64,000 nt of DNA, taken from contig CM028907.1 of assembly GCA_016801845.1 (NCBI GenBank), forward strand, positions 19,862,598 through 19,926,597, read 5' to 3'. Shown here piece by piece: positions 1-64,000 of the stretch. The notes beneath the pieces are model-generated. The model did no database searches, was not told the origin of the DNA, and was given only the letters and a program-made list of their open reading frames with translations. Position 1 is the stretch's first letter, and every line of letters starts with the position of its first letter. The translations under genes and the position numbers were made by a program. Source of the stretch: Polydactylus sextarius. Taxonomy: Eukaryota > Chordata > Actinopteri > Polynemidae.

Positions 1-796
1 AGTCAGAAATCTATTTTAAAGTCATGTACTTCTACGGTGAGATATGTCTCTCCTCTTTTCCCTCGTGTAAGTTAACAGATGCTTCATTGCTTTTTCCACA
101 TTCCCATTTCCATTCATTGTTACTGTAAACCTGAGACTGATGTGAAAGCATTGTGAATTAGCATCCAATCTACATAAACTATGACCTGACCTCCTGGAAG
201 TGAAAATTTTAACTACCATCTCAGTACTTTGGCAAGGAGAGGGGAACATAGATCTGACTGCTGACAAACGAGAGGTATTCCTTTTCATTTCTATTTCTAC
301 TGCTCTCTTCTCCTCTTTCCCACTCTGTTTCCTCCCTTCAAGACCAGGGAGCTGTGTTTCATTTCTTCTTAACTATCACAAGATACTTCCTCTTCTCTCC
401 TGTGTAAGGTAGCTGAAAGTGTGCGCACTGTTGGTCTTTGTTGATGCTCGTTCTCGTCACTACCTTTGTGACACTGTGCACAAGGGCTTCAATTATTGTT
501 GCTTACTTTGTTTGACTGAAATTTATGGCCGACACAGTAACCTTACTCTGTGCATGGAAACACAGAGAACAAACGCTCTCACTCGCACATTAACAGACTA
601 TTACAGTGCCTCCTTGAGATTGTGTGTGTGTGGGGTATTTAGTTCTCCTTGAGCATGGCAGCGCAGCAACATATAACCTTTTTTCGTCCTGTCCTTCGTT
701 AAATATAGAGAATATACATGATAAGTGATGATGCAGTGAGGATGTGTGCACTCGCCTGCTCTTAATCTGAGCCTTTGAGCTAAATGTGCATTGTAC
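1..796 (-). other. Intronic sequence downstream of the last visible exon
   Basis: This is the partial intron after the exon at 797-923. It is AT-rich non-coding sequence with no recognisable repeat family or splice-bounded coding block on either strand. The short open frames here lack teneurin similarity. Confidence 0.6.
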
Positions 797-62500
<61,704 letters not shown>

Positions 62501-64000
62501 CTGGAAGATAAAAACACACAAGAATGCAAACATCACTAAAGATTTAAACTTGAGAAGGTTGACTTGCCATTAAGAATGGCAAGTCTATGAAGGACCACAG
62601 ACCAAAGCTAGCATATTGACCCATATAGATGGTGAGATCAAGGCAATTCATGATGTAAAAAGTGAGATGGCTCTTATTTGTGAAGATGTGAAGAAAGTAT
62701 GAGAAGAAATAGCTGATTATATTTATAGAAGAGATCCAGGCCCTGACCTGAAAACTAGAACAATATGAGTTAAAGAAAGGACTGCTGTGTAGAGTTTAAC
62801 AATGGTTACCCAACAGATACAGATAAGAAAAGAATATACTTTCTTTTGAATACCATTCCTGGGATCTATACTGACATTAAAAAGGCAGCAGTAGCCTGGT
62901 TTCACATAAGGTCAAAGCTGCGTGGATCAAATCTCATCCCTATTTCTAATAATTTAAAAAAATTATAAATAAATGTTTGTGAACTTTATTTATTCAAAAG
63001 TAGGAATTTAGAGATTTAAGAACACACATAGTGCTCCAATCAAAAAGTCCTCTGACCTTAATAACAACTGCGTGTTCAAACCCACGGATAAAAACCACTG
63101 AAATGTACAATCAGCAAGTGTGCTGGGTATACATCACCATGGGAACAATAATAAATATATGTTTTAAGTTCTTGCATGAGCACAGTTTGGTTATCTTATG
63201 GAATCTGTGATCATGAACATGAAGGATTCCCACAAATATGTCTCGTTTTGTTCCAAACCTCCTCTTCACAGGTTTTACTGCTCTGTGTTGTGCCTCACAT
63301 GATTTGCTATTTTGCTCCAGCCATAATTACGACAACCCCTATAGGTTGCCTAACAATAAAAAATAACGATGGGTCTTAATAAGCCTGCTTGTACAGATAA
63401 CTATTGTGTTGATTTATACAGCGCGGTCTCCTATGCGAGGTCAACCCCTCAGTGGGTATGTCTGTTTTCCACTTGTCATAGTCAATTTACCTCATTACCA
63501 CTGTGGAAAAAAGACATGTTTTCTCAAAGAAAGAAGACAACATATGATGTCATTTCTGTTGATGGACACATCTCTAACATCTCTAAAAAATCATGAATAC
63601 ATTTTATTCCTCTCTCATGTTAGATGATGAGAGAGGAGAGAAGAAAGCAAGTAAATTAAAATTAGGAATACTGCAATATTATAGTTTAAGTGAGGACAGA
63701 TTATAAGGAAATTACTTCAAGGTTTATATTATACCATGTCCTCAAAGATAATTTATCAGCAAAATATTAATTTTATTAATGATGGAATCATCAGGAAAAT
63801 TCATCTGCAGGCAAGATCGGAATATTAAAAAACTACCCAAAATTTCACTAGGACATCGTTAGAGGAATATGACATAATGCAGTGGTGTGGAAACTTCAGT
63901 CCACAGACAAGCAATTTTCTTTTTATTCCCTTTGCAATGAAGAAAACTCCAGGTTAAATTACTTTTTCATGTCTGTCACAGATAGGCACAGGATTAGTGA
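62501..64000 (-). other. Intronic sequence upstream of the first visible exon
   Basis: This is the partial intron before the exon at 62251-62500. It contains a perfect 11-bp hairpin at 62561-62585. The rest is AT-rich and unrecognised, with no upstream teneurin exon. Confidence 0.6.
62561..62585. repeat. Perfect 11-bp hairpin upstream of exon 1 acceptor
   Basis: GACTTGCCATT (62561-62571) and AATGGCAAGTC (62575-62585) are exact reverse complements with a 3-nt loop. In the pre-mRNA it lies about 60-85 nt upstream of the exon-1 acceptor. Confidence 0.75.

Overview
The window is vertebrate nuclear DNA, almost certainly from a ray-finned (teleost) fish. It has short coding exons with GT-AG splice sites, AT-rich introns, very many (CA/TG)n, (ATCT)n and poly-A/T simple repeats, and decayed copies of interspersed repeats that I recognise as teleost type (LINE 3' tails, a hAT MITE, a Tc1/mariner remnant, SINE-like elements). 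No prokaryotic organisation is present. No second protein-coding gene could be supported on either strand.

One gene fills the window: a teneurin, read on the minus strand from 62500 down to 797 and continuing off both ends. I placed 33 coding exons by matching conserved teneurin sequence to splice sites. Every junction is phase-consistent, and the exons sum to 4380 nt, exactly 1460 codons. The paralogue looks like teneurin-3 (tenm3): the YD-shell segments (for example YEVASP, TGVVTNLHGDM, SIDSFYTLVQ, HYQTEPHILAG) fit TENM3 better than TENM1, TENM2 or TENM4. This is from memory, without alignment.

Layout in transcription order (high to low coordinates): the juxtamembrane stalk with an RxxR motif (62.5-62.25 kb); EGF-like repeats 1-8 (60.0-44.5 kb), including a 27-nt microexon at 50657-50683; the Cys-rich, transthyretin-like and FN-plug modules (42.4-28.7 kb); the six-bladed NHL beta-propeller (20.6-10.1 kb), with a 21-nt microexon at 19244-19264; and the start of the YD shell (9.6-0.8 kb). 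The cytoplasmic and transmembrane exons lie beyond 64000. The rest of the YD barrel and the C-terminal Tox-GHH-like/TCAP part lie below position 1.

The most interesting content is the pair of microexons matching the alternatively spliced sites known in vertebrate teneurins. Site A lies between EGF7 and EGF8, and site B in the NHL propeller. Both are frame-neutral whether included or skipped. They are the molecular switches for partner recognition (latrophilin and teneurin homophilic binding). Also notable are the unpaired cysteines of EGF2 and EGF5, several splice sites abutting long CA/TG or GA repeats, and the transposon-rich 31.5-38.6 kb intron, which holds an inverted pair of SINE-like copies.
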